Source of the DNA: Thelonectria olida
Taxonomy: Eukaryota; Ascomycota; Sordariomycetes; Hypocreales; Nectriaceae
Length of the DNA: 64,000 nucleotides
NCBI GenBank assembly: GCA_020736575.1
Contig: JAGPYM010000001.1
Coordinates: forward strand, 1,798,001-1,862,000
Direction: 5' to 3'
Shown here: positions 1 to 11,006 of the stretch, one piece after another
How the letters are laid out: the number at the start of each line of letters is the position of its first letter
Numbering within the stretch: the first letter of the stretch is position 1
Notes under the pieces: model-generated
Told to the model about the DNA's origin: nothing
The model's input: only the letters and a program-made list of their open reading frames with translations
Databases searched by the model: none
Translations under genes and position numbers: made by a program

Positions 1-166
1 TTACCAGAGCCGTGGCATAGGTGCCGTCAACGCCGAAGACGGCCACGGGGGCCTTGACGTCGGCAGAGGCAGCGGCGGCGAAGGAGCGGACGGGAGCGGC
101 GCGGAGGGCAAAGGCTCGCTGGGGGGCGGCAGCCCGGACGGAGCGAAGGACTTGTCGCGAGAACAT
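1..166 (-). CDS. ATP5: ATP synthase subunit 5 (OSCP), mitochondrial; first exon, partial
   Basis: The minus strand from the ATG at 166 encodes MFSRQVLRSVRAAA followed by an Arg/Ala-rich stretch and then VAVFGVDGTYATAL. The first part is a typical cleavable mitochondrial presequence (Arg-rich, no acidic residues). The second is the conserved start of mature fungal OSCP, the stalk subunit that joins F1 to the peripheral stator of the ATP synthase on the matrix side of the inner membrane. Coding ends at position 5, followed by GTAA (4-1), which looks like a splice donor exactly where OSCP continues with Y-T-A. The rest of the gene lies outside the window. The overlapping frame that is open from 297 is a shadow. 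Confidence 0.82.
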   Translation of the reverse strand, partial: MFSRQVLRSVRAAAPQRAFALRAAPVRSFAAAASADVKAPVAVFGVDGTYATALV

Positions 167-690
167 GGCGGATTGATGATGCGGGAGGGCGGGAAGTTGA
201 TGAGTTCGGGCTGGTCGTAGAGCTCCGGGTTTTCGATGCTTGGAAGTTGTTGCTCTCGGCAATTTTCGGGCGTTGATGCCTGGGCGGCGTAAGGCATCCA
301 CTTTTGGGGGATTACCTAACACACCCAGAGCTAGACACCTTCATCTGGGACATGACGACCATCTGGCTGTTACAATAGACCACTCAGTAATTGATTGGCA
401 CATTCCTGTTGGTAATTACCAAGTCTTTTGGATGGCGAAGAAAGGCAATGGCTCTTCAATTCTCTGTTTTCCCCTTCCGAAACGACGATATCAAGCTCAC
501 CAAGCCCACCAGCGTTCCGTCCCCATTTGCCCGAGCTCCTCTTCTCACACCAATTAATCTCCATTTGCATCATAGCGATCATACAATTAACATGTCACTG
601 TCCTGTAAGGTCCTGCCTTAACGCCTAAACTCCCCAAAATTCTGTCCACCGGCGGAGTGTCTAGTCTACACTTGTCTTTGCTGTGCTTGC
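167..690. other. Intergenic: ATP5 promoter side and MOB1 3' region
   Basis: About 520 bp between the OSCP start (minus strand) and the MOB1 stop codon (minus strand). It must carry the MOB1 3' UTR and the ATP5 promoter. I see no RNA gene or conserved coding sequence; short open frames here overlap on both strands and resemble nothing known. Confidence 0.6.
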
Positions 691-1841
691 TCAATCGCTC
701 CTCAACATGCTGTCCACAAGATCACCCAGGGGGCCCCAATAATCCCTGCCGTTGGCCAAGTTGTGCTCGTCCACGAAGAGGACATACTGCTTGAAGCTTG
801 TGTTCAAATGCGGTTCGAGACCAAGCTCCCTGATGACGGGGTAATGGTGGCAGTAAATGTGTGCGTAGACACGATACATGCGCTTGAAGATCTGACGGAC
901 CAATGCCGGGAATGACTTAGGAAAGGGAACACCTAGGGAACTGTTAGCTAAAGAGAAGCCAGGTGACAAGTAGCATTTGAGTTCATGTACCAATCTTGCT
1001 TGGCAGTACTTGTTCATTGTCGATATTAGACTGAACCCACGTCATCAGCTGTTCGATGTACGCGGGAGCTGGCATCTTGGTTGGTCGCTTATAGTTCTCG
1101 CTATCCTGCCAGAGATATTCAAACCTAGTCCCGCGTTAGCCTTGAGGTTCTCGACATCCATTGTCTGGTATATTCGTACTCATCGGTAGCCTTCATTTCG
1201 GGGCAAGACTGTGGGGAGCAGAATTCGGTGATGGCACCATATAGAAGATTGATCTGGTTGTAAAAGTCCACCACTAGAGCCGGTTAGTCTCCTGTTGTTC
1301 GTACTGGGACTTCACATCTCTCTTACTGTTGACAGCCAGCCACTCGTTCTCGTCCTCGCCCTCGGGGAGCTTTACGACCTTGCGCAAGCTTCCTCCACCA
1401 AGGGTCACTTCGGCATACTGTCGTAGCTGATAACTGGCGGCACCACCCTTGCCCACGCGAGGGCGGAACTGGTTCCTCCGCTGGTTGCTGTCGTCGGTTT
1501 TGTCAGCTTTGGGCACTTTCTCCTTGACAACTTCGGGGACGACTTCGTCGTAGACGACTCTCTGCGAGACAATTCTATCCTGAATTGCTTTCTCGTTGAT
1601 CACTTCAGGATATACGTGTGCGGGGTAAGGCTCTGGGGAGATGGCAACGGGCCTGATGGTCTTTTCCATCTGCCGCATCGTCGACAACGACACGGGGCTC
1701 AGGTATCGGAACAGCGACATGATGGCGATAGCTCGACAGGACGATACAAAGCGATGCGATGCGATGATGGGACGGGACAGTGTTGCGAGAGAGGGGAACG
1801 GATCGGAGAGGGACTAACACGGTGGTTAAGAACTGGGCCAT
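691..1841 (-). CDS. MOB1: MOB kinase activator 1 (Mob1)
   Basis: Mob1 binds and activates NDR/LATS-family kinases (Dbf2/Sid2) in the mitotic exit and septation initiation networks at the spindle pole body and septum. Preferred model: exons 1841-1819, 1487-1327, 1273-1180, 1124-991, 932-691 (217 aa, in phase throughout). Core motifs are visible: [30 protein letters not shown], the zinc-site region [20 protein letters not shown], and the C-terminus LVDSMLRSD. The first exon gives MAQFLTTV, like the usual fungal MxxFLTTVN start; its 331-bp intron has donor GTTAGT, branch-like GCTGAC and acceptor GACAG. Alternative: translation from the ATG at 1720 straight into exon 2, giving an 80-residue different N-terminus (287 aa). 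Introns 2-4 are 53-58 bp with clear GT-AG ends. Family assignment is secure; the N-terminus is not. Confidence 0.9.
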
Positions 1842-2451
1842 GGCGGCAACGGTCGGTGGCGATGTCTCTGTGTTGAGCAGAAAGCGAAGTGATGCTGCAT
1901 TCCGACGGTTAGCGGGGCAATCGCGGGCATGTGAGCGAAGCATACGAACAATGCGGTCTGGTTGCTGAGACAAGCTGCAGGCGGAGCAACAGTCGCTGGC
2001 GTGGTTGATGCGTGTCGGGTGCTGCGAGCTGCAGGGGAGATGAGGAAAGACGACGAAAGAGAAGACAAGACGGTGATCCTAGTGGTGGTAAATGCAGGAA
2101 AGAAGTTGGGGGGCGTGTGAAAGAAAATACGATACGTCGAGCCGTTGTTGCTAGCTGGACGATTTGGCGGTTTGAGCCTAACGAGGTACGAATAGTGGGT
2201 GGTGGCCTGGATGGCGCCCTGTGCCCGAATGTTTACACCATTGCCTGATTGGTTTGGTTGCTACGGAGCTGGGCGGGCGGATTATCTTGCCCCACCTTCC
2301 TCCCGCATGCATGAGAGAAAGGGACCTTTTGCTTCATCTCTCCTCAACGACGACTCACGACCACGCGGGCGGGCATGGTCTGTGGCCGCAGTTGTTTACA
2401 TGAATCGTCATCTTTCGTTCCATTGGCTCAGATATCAGCGAATCATCAGCC
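1842..2451. other. Intergenic: MOB1 promoter, HET gene 3' region
   Basis: About 610 bp between two minus-strand genes. It holds the MOB1 promoter and 5' leader and the 3' end of the HET gene. No RNA gene or repeat seen. Confidence 0.55.
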
Positions 2452-4716
2452 TTAAACCAGCTCAACCTCCTCCAGGTCCGCGTGCACCCTCGCTTCCACT
2501 GCCTCGCTGTGCATGATCCCATGCACATACGCTGCTCCCACAAAGTGATATCTGCAAACATCATCAAGAACAACTCTCTCATCAACAGATTTCGCTCCCG
2601 TGTCTTCGCCTACCACCCGTCTCAGCACTGCCGGCGTGCTCAGCCCCGGCAGGATCCAAACCTCATCCCCAACTCGAGATGACAGCGGCCCCAGTCCGAG
2701 ATGCTGGGCTCCCAGAGTAAACAGCTGCCGTCCACCATATGCCACATTGTATGCCGTCGCAAAGCTCAAACATGCGCCAAACAGCGTGGATCCAGTCTCC
2801 ACCAACCCACTGCCCACTACTCGTGCTCTGCCCTGAGTGACGTCGGGAGGGAGGTAGATGTCCACTGGGCTGCCGTCCGTGTTCGCCCGTGTAAGTCGCG
2901 AAACAGTGTAGCGAAGGCTATCCCACAACACGACGACCTCCTCTCGTGTCGGCGTGCAGCATTCTTCGCCATCTCGTGCACTGAGAGCATCAAGATCGTC
3001 GAGAACCGAAGCCAGGTCTTGATCAAACGGATTGTAAGGCTCCGAGATGACTGTCAAGTTCCGGTCATAAGGGGACTTGTCGATTCCGAAATGCTGCAGC
3101 ACCTGAGCATCCCCTACCGCAAGAATCATGACCATCATGAAGATTTTGAACTGCCTGTTAAACTCATCCGGGGCGCGAGGTCCGAATTTCTCGGCGTCGA
3201 AGAAGCTGCCGTAGGACATGTCCATGCATAGGGTCCTCCAGAGCACCTCCGACACGAGGCGCCTTCCTCCACCTTTCTCGTCCATTTTTAGAGAGAGGGC
3301 CATCTTTAACCATGAAGCGTCGAACCGAAACTTTTCCCCAGGGTTCGTCGCCTGTCGGTTCCCAACAAGATTGATAGCCCCTCTGCGAAAACCTCGAACT
3401 CTCAATACCGGCTCATCTAAAAGGTCCCCTTTGAGAGCATGGTACTCAAGCCCCTTGTCTGCAGAAAATAGATTGGGGATCGCGTTCACCCCAGGCAATC
3501 CAAAGTCAGGAACCCAACTCGGCAGCCCTTGTCGTCGCTCCTGAGAGACAATGCAGCTCGACAATAGACCTAGGTTTCGCGCCTCAAGTATTATCTGCCT
3601 GGCTGCCCCTGTGTAGACGCTTTCAATCGACTTTCGATAGTCTGACTCCAGACGTTTCTCCGCAAACACATTCAGAATCCCATGCAGCGAGAAGATCTTG
3701 TCCCTGGGGTCCGTAGCCAAAAACGTCCAGAAGCAATGGATGAGCTCCTCCAGCGTAAACACATCCTTGTACCGGCTTGCTTTACCTGTATCCGACCCCA
3801 TCGCCGCGTTCATAAAGGTCCGGTACTTGTAGATCTCGGCCATGTTCCACTCAACGGGGACGGCGATTTGGTTCTCGGGTACAAACTTCTTGGACCGCGA
3901 AGTGCCCAGCTTGGCCTCGTTGCGCCGCAAAGCCTCGGCCACAGGACCGAGTTCTCGCCATGCCACCTTATGCTTCCCGCAATACATGAGCAGGGTACCT
4001 GGCAGAATGGCTTCCTGGACGATCCAAGCGCGCTTGAACCATTGTCTCTGAAAGATGGTCGCCAAAGAAATCCAATCCGACCAAGAAATGAAGGGGATAC
4101 TCGCAGCTTCGTAGTTTTCCTTGTCGTCGCCGCCGTAAGGCACAATCCGACTCTCCTGGAACTCTTCAACGTGGACTGCCAGCGTCGTCAATGTCCCGAG
4201 TCCAGTTTCTGTATCTTCGTCCTCGGGCCCTAGCCAAGCGAGCACAAACGTAGCTCTTGAGTAGATCCTGTCCATGATGCTGACTTGGGCGCTCTTCTCG
4301 TCCATGTCTCCCTGGTTGATGCAAATCGCGTCCGCCCAGACCAGTTGATCGGCACCGCGTGGACCCTCTGCGAAAACATTGTCGGGGATAGTTGTGAGGG
4401 CATCGTAAAGGTTCTTCTGGATGTGCAATACCTGTTCGTTGACGAGAATCGGGACCTGCTTCTCTGGCGCGTAGTCCTCATCAACCGCGTCGAATCGGTC
4501 AATTGAGTAGACACCATTCGCATACGGATTCCCCCATGTGTATGATAAGCAATGGTACTGCAAGTTCGAGTCGGTGATGTTAGAGACTCGAATGTTGAAT
4601 CGTAACCTGCCGTCACTTGTTCTCCCATCTCGTTCCAGGAGCCTGATGCAGGATGGCGGGAGTGACTCATAAACAAAGGGTTGTATAGATGTTGCGGTAG
4701 ACTTGTCATCAGACAT
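2452..4716 (-). CDS. HET-domain (heterokaryon incompatibility) protein
   Basis: Single-exon gene, 754 aa from the ATG at 4716. The HET domain occupies roughly residues 54-240, with its signature blocks in order: YHCLSYTWGNPY (about 54-65), IQKNLYDAL (99-107), VWADAICINQGDMDEKSAQV (127-145) and IYSRATFVLAWLGPEDED (151-168). The C-terminus has the usual HET tail features, GDEVWILPGLSTPAVLRRV and YHFVGAAYVHGIM. Proteins of this family act in fungal non-self recognition and can trigger cell death, but most paralogues have no known role, and this one shows no NACHT or WD40 partner domain. The middle part (about 240-650) is ordinary soluble sequence without a motif I know. It sits among housekeeping genes rather than in an accessory cluster. 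Confidence 0.9.
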   Translation of the reverse strand: MSDDKSTATSIQPFVYESLPPSCIRLLERDGRTSDGRLRFNIRVSNITDSNLQYHCLSYTWGNPYANGVYSIDRFDAVDEDYAPEKQVPILVNEQVLHIQKNLYDALTTIPDNVFAEGPRGADQLVWADAICINQGDMDEKSAQVSIMDRIYSRATFVLAWLGPEDEDTETGLGTLTTLAVHVEEFQESRIVPYGGDDKENYEAASIPFISWSDWISLATIFQRQWFKRAWIVQEAILPGTLLMYCGKHKVAWRELGPVAEALRRNEAKLGTSRSKKFVPENQIAVPVEWNMAEIYKYRTFMNAAMGSDTGKASRYKDVFTLEELIHCFWTFLATDPRDKIFSLHGILNVFAEKRLESDYRKSIESVYTGAARQIILEARNLGLLSSCIVSQERRQGLPSWVPDFGLPGVNAIPNLFSADKGLEYHALKGDLLDEPVLRVRGFRRGAINLVGNRQATNPGEKFRFDASWLKMALSLKMDEKGGGRRLVSEVLWRTLCMDMSYGSFFDAEKFGPRAPDEFNRQFKIFMMVMILAVGDAQVLQHFGIDKSPYDRNLTVISEPYNPFDQDLASVLDDLDALSARDGEECCTPTREEVVVLWDSLRYTVSRLTRANTDGSPVDIYLPPDVTQGRARVVGSGLVETGSTLFGACLSFATAYNVAYGGRQLFTLGAQHLGLGPLSSRVGDEVWILPGLSTPAVLRRVVGEDTGAKSVDERVVLDDVCRYHFVGAAYVHGIMHSEAVEARVHADLEEVELV

Positions 4717-5014
4717 GATTTCCAAGTATAAATACAGATGAGTTGTCTTGATTTCCTTTCGTCTTTGGCTTGGTGAGGGTGAAGTAGTTGTTTAGTTGAC
4801 CAAATTCTTAGCGAGGAATACGAAAAGCGCTGAACTGGTAAAAGCCAGCGTTTCAGCCGCACTTTGGCGCAGTTCACAACACCCAAATTGACTAAAATGG
4901 ACATATTGCATATCTAGGCGCAACCAGAATCTCAAAAGGGATCACTTCGTAACCTCTCTTTACAGAAAGGAATCATACAACTACTCTCTGTTCCAGTTGT
5001 GATCCTCAGTCGTC

Positions 5015-6786
5015 TTACCATCGTCCGCGACGACCTCCTCCTCGGCCTCTTCCCCTGCCTCGACCACGCCCGCCACCATGCCCATGCCCACCTCGTCCAC
5101 GGCCAAATCCTCTTCCTCCGCCACCGTTACCTCTTTCTGATGGCGGTGGCCCTTGTGCTTTTCGTTGTTGTCTCTCCTCTTCACTCGCGTTCCAGAGATT
5201 CTCAATACTTAGGAGGTCGCAAAATGCAGCCGTCTGAGGATTGGTGTACTCGTCTGGCTGCTCATCGACAATCTCGGGGGTTCCAAAGATGTAGGGAGCG
5301 GCTGTGGCTTCGAAATTCTCTGGTACATCCAGCTTGCCAGTCTTGACGAGGTTTTCTTCAACCCACCTTCTCTGCTCCTCAATCAGGGGGAGATAATTAT
5401 CCTCTCCCAGGTCTGGCGGTGTCTGTGCCGTTGGATCGCCAATGACAAGAGATTCGTGGAACACTCGAGTGATTGCTAGCCACTCTGGATCATATTGGAG
5501 GCGATGTCGTGGCGAACCTTCGCTTGGAGGGTACTCGGCACTAGTTTCGGGCTTGTATGGTTGGACCTCGCAAAGTTGGAGGAAGTGTCGCCTTGGGAGG
5601 CATTTGTCAAGGGCTAAGAAGCGAACCTGCTTGTTGGTGATGCGTGGCGGGACTGGTTGACCAGGAATCTTCTTTGGTTGAGGCCGGGCAAATGATGCAG
5701 GTAGTTGGGCCCTCAGCTCTTCCGAAACTGCGCTCACGTCTTCCTTGACCTCCTTCTCGGGTTGTTCATTGGCCTGCTCAAGCTTGTGAGACTCTACAGC
5801 GGCTGGTTTTGCTTCATCCACTTCGTCATCGTCCATATCAAGGTCAATCTCGTCTGGATTGCTTTCCTTTACATCAGCAGGCTTCGTGGTACTCTCTGGT
5901 TTGGGTTCCTCCTGAGCAGTAGTCGACTCGTCTTGGTACGTTTTTACGGCCGGAAACTTGACGTGCAGATGTGCCGAGAACCAGTAGGGAGGTCTCAGCC
6001 TATCCATAACGTATTCAGCCGCCGCATTTCCAAGTGTTCCATCTCTAGATTCCTGCCGAAAGTCTGGTTTCTTTCTGAATAGCCATTCGTGGTCGCCGTG
6101 CTTCTCAATGGCACGAGGCCAGTCGTGGCTCAAGCCCACATCCACCTGTGTCTGGATGAGAAGCAGTTTCCGTACATCGAATTCTCGCACATGGTAAAAA
6201 GACTTGACATCATCGGCACTGAATGGCAGCCGCTCGTGATGTGGCTTGCGGTAGTCGAAGCCCTTCCAGATACCAGATAAGCCAGCAATGCGAAGCGGGC
6301 CGAGGCGTAGGACGTTTGCGGCACCTAGATAGTAGATATTGGGTGCGACCCAGCCGCCGTAGTAGAGCTCCCACAGATGAGAGCTGGCTTCGTGGTTACC
6401 AGCAATGAAAATGGTCAAATACGGAGCCTTTCGTTCGCCTGAATAGTACTGAGGGAAGTCACCCAAGTGGCGATACTTGACTGGGCAAGACATGACGCTC
6501 AGATCTGCGGCATTGCGACAGGACTGGAAACGTGTGAGACGGGTGGCATGTAATATCAGGAAACAGGTCGACACTAACCTGAAAATCACCGCCGATGATA
6601 AGAATATCGACGCCATCCCAGCCACGTTGCTTGCAGGACTCGGTGACAGAGGCGTAGATGGCGTTGAGTGTGCCATGGCCCTACGAGAAGACGTCAGGAA
6701 TTATGGTATCAGAAAGGAAGGAAAGCGCATACGCAGCCTTCTACAGCGACGCGAACACCCTGCGTCTCAAAGGTGTTGGCGGCCAT
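5015..6786 (-). CDS. DBR1: RNA lariat debranching enzyme
   Basis: Dbr1 hydrolyses the 2'-5' branch of excised intron lariats in the nucleus. Exons 6786-6733, 6680-6579 and 6523-5015 give 554 aa; introns are 52 and 55 bp with GT-AG ends. Metallophosphoesterase motifs are in order: VAVEGCGHG (the Cys/His metal motif of Dbr1), ILIIGGDFQ, the lariat-recognition block YRHLGDFPQYYSG, IFIAGNHE, YYLG, RIAGLSGIWKGFDYRKPH, and WFSAHLHVKF. The C-terminal half carries a fungal insertion of acidic sequence (about 275-320), the conserved FLALDKCLPRR block, and an RGG/RG-rich tail of about 40 residues likely to bind RNA. A frame starting at 6676 that reads through intron 2 is an artefact. Confidence 0.95.
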
Positions 6787-7675
6787 CGGTCGTTGAGAGG
6801 GCGGTGTGCTACAGGTGTGTAGTTGTAAGGTCGAGTTTGCAATTATTGGCGGCTGGGAGAGGCGGCTCTGAATGAGATTTCCAGGCCGCCACCACTCACG
6901 GCCCCCTTCCTTCCATTCTAGATACTTCATCCACGCAGCGAACGTATTTGACGGAATTGCAGTCAGTCACAGTTTGCGTCGTATTCCAATGGATTGAGTA
7001 ATTAAACATTATCTTTTTATTCTTTCATTATTTGGTCGTACTTTCCGGCAGTCACTCGACTTCAGACTGCGTCATGACTGCCCGTGGCCAGTTTTCGACG
7101 GCAATTCTGGCGTGCTGTTCGATAATCAAGCTTACACGCTACAGCAGGACGAAATACTTATAAAGAGATCAAAAACGAAAGCATGTATCCCCGCAGAAAA
7201 AGTGAAAGCTCAATGCACAACTGAGTCACACAGAGTGAGGGGGATCATCCATCTTCCATCTCTAATAGACGTTCGACCCATGGAAGAGTAGAAGAGTCGA
7301 ACGTATATGCTGAAATGGTGTTGTAAACATCAAATGCAAGGAAAGCAACCAGTCCTCGAAAGGTCTCGCAGCTTGGTCAGAAAGCATCAAAACTGGAAGC
7401 TGATGTTGTGTCATTATTCATTAAGCTGTGATTGTCCCTGGACTGCTCGCCAAATCGGGGATAGCAGCCGAAAATGAACTCAAGTGCGATGGTCTTACCC
7501 TCTCGAACTCCAATACTCCCACCTCTATGGTGTGTAAATCTTAAGTGAACAAGACGATGACGATAGCAAGCGGGATAGCAAAAGGATGCCTGTGCAAAGG
7601 CGCAAGGTCTTTGTTGTGCAGTACCAAATGCTTTGGTTTGTCTCATCTCAAGTGTGCCCTGGACCGAAATTAGTA
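6787..7675. other. Intergenic: DBR1 promoter, elongin C 3' region
   Basis: About 890 bp between two minus-strand genes. The part near 6950-7100 is AT-richer than its surroundings. No RNA gene or coding exon recognised; the 100-codon open frame at 7377-7679 has no resemblance to elongin C or anything else I know. Confidence 0.55.
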
Positions 7676-8376
7676 TCAATGCAACCCGGCCGGGAATCGT
7701 GGTCGGGGTGCGTACTGATCCAGGCCTAGGAAGTCTGCGGCAACCAACAGCTCGAGACAGAGCTCGACCGGGATCTCCATGTCAGGTACATCTTGGGCGT
7801 TCTGGTAGCGGTGCCAGTAGTGGAAATACTCGCACACCTTGTCCAGGACCACCGCGCTGTTTGGTTCCAGCAATCAGCCTCTTGCGTTTCTTTTGCTTCC
7901 CATGAGTGCCTGCCACAACAAATATCGATGGCGAAGGAGCAAGTGGTCAGGTCAAGTGTAGTGAGCAATCAACCAGTCCAACCGAGACCAGGTCGGTGGT
8001 CTGTCGAGATGAGTCTCCAGATCTTGTCATCAAGCCACTGGAGAAAGGCCAAAGCCAAAGCCAGGATGGGAGGCGGAGAGGTGAAAGCACGTGGATAGCA
8101 AAGACCTACCTCATCTCTTGGAGGACACACCGGGCATCTTTTGCCTCAGCGAATCGGCCTGTCGAGAGTGTGAGCTGCTGGGCGCATTGCGGCATGGCAG
8201 TGGTGAATGTTGCTCGAGGCGAGAGGAGCTAGCCATTGGTGTCACGTTCACGTACTCCTAGGATCGAGCATGCCCTTGAGGACGGTGCTGATCATGGCAG
8301 CCTCTCGAAGCACGACAAACTCGAATCCATCGGCGGAAACGAGGGTGATGTACTTGCTCAGCGGTTCGGTGGCCAT
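7676..8376 (-). CDS. ELC1: Elongin C (Skp1/BTB-fold ubiquitin ligase adaptor)
   Basis: Elongin C bridges cullin scaffolds to elongin A or other BC-box proteins and in fungi acts in turnover of stalled RNA polymerase II. Exons 8376-8256, 8158-8110 and 7856-7676 join in phase to 116 aa; introns are 97 and 253 bp. The fold is recognisable along its length: KYITLVSADGFEFVVLREAA, STVLKGMLDP, FAEAKDARCVLQEM, AVVLDKVCEYFHYWHRYQ, and IPVELCLELLVAADFLGLD, the last being the usual C-terminal helix. Most family members stop close to this point; here 13 further residues rich in Pro/Arg follow, so a further small intron at GTACGC (around 7713) cannot be excluded. Transcribed divergently from RHO4. Confidence 0.85.
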
Positions 8377-9160
8377 GGCGATCTTCTTGTCCTGGGACTG
8401 TACGTGAGCGTCGCGCTTGGTCGGAAAGCCTGAAGGAAGCTCTGTTGGTGTGTGAGAGAAGCTGCAGGTTTTGTAGCAGAATGTGCATGGAACAAATCAG
8501 AAAGGCTGGTGGAAATTTTCTTGTTGGGCTGGCGCACGGGCCCTGAACGGTCCCCAGTTTTCTGAGGGCACCAATCCTGAGGCGGCAAGGCCCCAAGGCG
8601 TCGAGGCAGCTGGAAGAGGCCCAAGTTAAATCCTTGGGTTGCCCTGCCAACTTGTTTACAAGCCGGTAACTGGCGCAACAGGTGCACGCAACAGGCCAAG
8701 GCAAAGTGGGCAACAAGACATGACCACTTTGAGCTGATAGTACTCCGGCCCTTGCTCTCAAGTCGGGCACTGCTCCAACTTGCGACAGAAACATCTTCCT
8801 TCTCACCTCCATCTCGAGTTGACTTTTTCTTCTTCGATTCACATCTCCAACGACGTCTTCGCTATCCTCTCCTTTGGTCGCCCGTTTCTCCCCCGCACCC
8901 ACCACACCCACTACAACGCAAACCAAATCCGCCAAACGGCCACCGCCTCGATAATACCTTTTTTGGTCTCGCCCTGTCAACCAGCGATTTGCGCCTGAAT
9001 ATACTATCTGCCGGGACACAAAAGCCCACCTGATCAGGCCGCCGCTGTCGACTCTCCCTCTGCAGCACAAAGCCGACGACCTTCTCAGGCGAAATTCTCG
9101 TCCGAGACACCACCGCTCGTTTCCCCCGCTTCCTCCCAACGAAGGCGCCTTGCGCAAAGC
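8377..9160. promoter_or_regulatory. Divergent promoter region of elongin C and RHO4
   Basis: About 785 bp separate the two divergent start codons. The half next to RHO4 (about 8790-9140) is strongly pyrimidine-rich on the plus strand, as expected for a fungal promoter and 5' leader. No defined factor site is claimed. Confidence 0.5.
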
Positions 9161-10175
9161 ATGGCCTCATCGTACCAGTTCAGCAACTCCTACTACGACT
9201 CCAACGACCATAACCGAAGCCAGCAGCGCACCCGTTCTAGTGAAGGCACCGTTAGCACCATGAGTTCGTCAACAGGTCGCGAGTCGGCAGGGACCCACGT
9301 GACAGAGGCGCCGACCTATTCTAAGAAGATTGTTGTCGTCGGCGATGGCGGCTGTGGCAAGACCTGCCTTCTCATCAGTTACAGTCAAGGTTACTTTCCA
9401 GAGGTGAGTCGGGACGATAGGACTCGGCACGGATGCAGGCATAAACCGTGCGGGCACAATAACCGCTTGTCGGCAATGCGCCCGTCCGGCCATGTCTTCA
9501 TCCACGCTGCGAATCTCAATCCACAACGACTAATCAAGATGCCAGAAATACGTCCCAACCGTCTTTGAAAATTACATCACCTACCCTACCCATCCTCCAA
9601 CGGGTAAGACCGTGGAGCTTGCCTTGTGGGATACCGCTGGCCAAGAAGAGTACGATCGCCTCCGACCACTGTCCTATCCAGAAACCGATCTCATCTTTGT
9701 CTGTTTCGCCATTGACTGCCCCAACTCTCTAGACAATGTGTTGGACAAGGTACGCATCCCTCAGAAACAACTTCACTGTGGTAACTCAAGAGCGCCACGC
9801 TGACTCGCTTGATAGTGGTATCCCGAAGTCCTACACTTCTGCCCCTACACTCCCCTCTTCCTCGTCGGTCTCAAGTCAGATCTTCGTTACAAGAAGACTT
9901 GCATTGACATGCTCAAGACCCAAGGTCTCACTCCCGTCACCACCGAGCAGGGCATGGCGGTTGCCAAGAAGATGAACGCTCAGTACATGGAATGCAGCAG
10001 CAAAGAGATGCGCGGTGTCGACGAGATCTTCGAGCGAGCCATTCTTACCGTCGTTGCTAATGACCGAAAAACAATGGAGGCCCAGGCCGCTACCGGCTCA
10101 AGCCGCGAGGGACGATCTTCCCTCCCTGGCATGGTGCTCCCTAAGAAAAAGAAGAGAACGTGCAAGGTCTTCTGA
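9161..10175 (+). CDS. RHO4: Rho-type small GTPase, Rho4 class
   Basis: Rho4 recruits formins and directs actin-ring assembly and septum formation in filamentous fungi. Exons 9161-9403, 9546-9749 and 9816-10175 give 268 aa; introns of 142 and 66 bp. An N-terminal extension of about 55 Ser/Asn-rich residues precedes the G domain, a Rho4 trait. G motifs: [11 protein letters not shown] (P-loop), YVPTVFENY (switch I), [21 protein letters not shown] (switch II, Gln present), LVGLKSDLR (G4; Lys-Ser-Asp instead of the usual NKxD/TKxD) and ECSSKE (G5). The tail has a polybasic PKKKKRTC stretch and ends CKVF, a CaaX box whose final Phe favours geranylgeranylation. Strong match of the [10 protein letters not shown] block to Rho4 rather than Rho1, Rho2, Rho3 or Cdc42. 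Confidence 0.93.
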
Positions 10176-11006
10176 GGGCGCACGCCGTCCTTGGACAGAA
10201 GAGACGCATTTAAACCACTTTTTGTTGCACCTCTTTCGCTCGCTCTCCTTCTAACCAGAAGAGGGGGAGACAGGCACAAGCGAGGCGAGGAGCACACCGG
10301 CATAAAAGAGTTGTAATGACCATCGCATGAATCTTGTTTTCTTATAACGAATTGGGCCTTATGTTATTTTCTTTTGGTTTGTTGTTTTTCATGCTGACGA
10401 GAAAGTCCCGCCAGCGATGGTCAGACCGGGACAAAGCGCCACTCCGAGGTCGCTGGGAAGCGCTCCCTCGACCAGATACGCGGGGGAGCGCAGATCCCGA
10501 TACGAGGGGACAGAAAGGGAACTGGCATGGTCGCGAGGGGGGAGAACGTACATAGGGACGAAGCGTTGCACGAGTTGGCCATTGGGATGATTTAGAAGCC
10601 GGGCTATCCACCGGACAATAGGGTAGGAAGGGGGAGAGCGGAGGGGGAGAAATACGGGCTGTTTCTTGTACTCGATGGGCATAGGCATGGGTGAACTTTT
10701 CCTGCGGCCGGGTGCTTCCTCCTTTTGTTCGTCTTTCACACTTTTCTTTTTCTTTTTTTGTTTGTAGCATGATTTTCTTGAGTCAAAGGGTTGGGATAGG
10801 ACATACAAAACATCTTCAAAACCATCACCAGAGTGCCTATTCAGATCGTGTGTGAAGCTGTGACGACTCGCGTCCAACATACCAACCATAGACAACGTAT
10901 GTAATAATGTGCATGCTCGTTTCGATTCTCGACGTGTCTATTCTCGATATCGTAGGCCGTCGCCGTTGTTGGGTATCAATAAATCCATCCAGTCCTATCA
11001 TATGCA
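10176..11006. other. Intergenic between convergent RHO4 and DAD1
   Basis: About 830 bp holding both 3' UTRs. On the minus strand an A-rich tract lies at about 10739-10762. Overlapping open frames up to 168 codons occur but are compositionally biased and resemble no protein; I treat them as chance. Confidence 0.5.
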
